64,000 nt of DNA from Neorhizobium sp. JUb45 (lineage in GTDB: Bacteria; Pseudomonadota; Alphaproteobacteria; Rhizobiales; Rhizobiaceae): contig NZ_SLYW01000001.1 in NCBI RefSeq assembly GCF_004343585.1, positions 186,001-250,000 of the forward strand, in the 5' to 3' direction. Positions 63,467 through 64,000 of the stretch are shown here, piece after piece; position 1 is the stretch's first letter; every line of letters starts with the position of its first letter. The notes beneath the pieces were generated by a model. The model was not told the DNA's origin. It saw nothing but the letters and a program-made list of their open reading frames with translations, and searched no databases. Both the position numbers and the translations under genes were made by a program.

Positions 63467-64000
63467 ATGTCACTCACCACGCGCGTCGCGTCTCACCTTC
63501 CATACCTGCGTCGATACGCTCGTGCCGTCACCGGATCGCAGACATCAGGTGACGCCTATGTTGCCGCGGTCTTGGAAGCCTTGATTGCCGATATCTCGAT
63601 TTTTCCCGAGACATCCAAGGATCGCGTTTCGCTGTATAAACTTTTCGTTGCGATCTTTGGTTCCACATCCATCGAAATCCGCCCGATCGAATCGCCTTTC
63701 GCATGGGAACAGCGCGCCGTCGCCAATCTTTCGTCGCTGCCGTCCAAGGCGCGTCACGCATTTCTGCTGATTTCGGTCGAAGGTTTCACCATCGAGGAAA
63801 CCGCTGAAATTCTCGATATCGGTATCGATGAAGCGACCCAGCTTCTCGACGAAGCATCGCGCGAGATTTCCCGTCAGGTCGCCACCGACATCATGATCAT
63901 CGAAGACGAGCCGTTGATCGCGCTCGATATCGAACAGATGGTTCAGGATCTCGGCCACCGGGTTACCGGTGTTGCACGTACCCACAAGGAAGCAGTGTCG
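63467..64000 (+). CDS. phyR: PhyR anti-anti-sigma response regulator (3' end outside window)
   Basis: Reading from ATG 63467 (AGGGGAGA 8-9 nt upstream) the frame is open to the window end, 178 codons. Residues 1-130 are a sigma-factor mimic: a region-2-like helix set (LPYLRRYARAVTGSQTSGDA), then a region-4-like part (LSSLPSKARHAFLLISVEGF, TIEETAEILDIGIDEATQLL). A receiver begins at about 142 (IMIIEDEPLIALDIEQMVQD); its phospho-Asp lies beyond the window. On phosphorylation PhyR binds NepR and frees EcfG. It is divergent from nepR-ecfG, the standard arrangement. Confidence 0.94.
   Translation, partial: MSLTTRVASHLPYLRRYARAVTGSQTSGDAYVAAVLEALIADISIFPETSKDRVSLYKLFVAIFGSTSIEIRPIESPFAWEQRAVANLSSLPSKARHAFLLISVEGFTIEETAEILDIGIDEATQLLDEASREISRQVATDIMIIEDEPLIALDIEQMVQDLGHRVTGVARTHKEAVS

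Overview
The window looks like chromosome (or a chromid) of an alphaproteobacterium of the Rhizobiaceae, in the Agrobacterium/Rhizobium group. The evidence is a NepR-EcfG-PhyR stress module, an HWE-family histidine kinase, a DctB/DctD-type pair, GC-rich codon use, many SBP-dependent importers, and mosaic palindromic repeats of the rhizobial RIME/REP type. I saw no rRNA, tRNA, CRISPR array, insertion sequence or prophage.

Layout. 1-6.6 kb: a DctB/DctD-like sigma-54 two-component system (sensor cut by the window edge) followed by a tripartite tricarboxylate transporter (tctCBA). 6.7-12.5 kb: a LacI repressor divergent from a sugar ABC importer of the GtsABCD/glucose type. 12.7-17.4 kb: HWE kinase, topoisomerase IB, a PfpI/DJ-1 protein and several very small genes, then two large cloverleaf-like inverted-repeat elements around one small gene. 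17.9-22.4 kb: glycogen debranching enzyme (glgX) converging through two small membrane proteins on glycogen synthase (glgA). 22.6-30.1 kb: stress genes (DUF2934, DUF892, a second NepR-like gene divergent from a second EcfG-like sigma factor, sodC, PQQ glucose dehydrogenase, a BON protein, a PAS hybrid kinase). 30.2-35.3 kb: TetR-controlled RND efflux pump. 35.4-39.3 kb: sulfate importer. 39.3-41.1 kb: ParDE and a DNA-alkylation-repair protein. 41.4-47.5 kb: succinate-semialdehyde dehydrogenase, a chemoreceptor, glutaryl-CoA dehydrogenase and its LysR regulator. 47.5-61 kb: phosphoribosyltransferase, dipeptidase, two peptide-type ABC importers, a LysR regulator and an amidase. 61-64 kb: DUF883 and membrane proteins, a lone receiver protein, then the core general stress response: nepR-ecfG divergent from phyR (cut by the window end).

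Two themes tie the window together. First, eleven sites resembling the EcfG promoter (GGAAC, 16-17 nt, CGTT-like) precede stress-type genes scattered from 14 to 63 kb, six of them exact. They include a 25-residue peptide gene, a possibly leaderless topoisomerase IB, the second sigma factor, and the nepR/phyR divergent region. Second, all five SBP-first transporter operons carry a palindromic repeat exactly in the gap between the binding-protein gene and the first membrane gene. The repeats come from at least four sequence families, which suggests a convergent role in setting subunit ratios.

All calls come from reading sequence and translations by eye; no database search or alignment was run.
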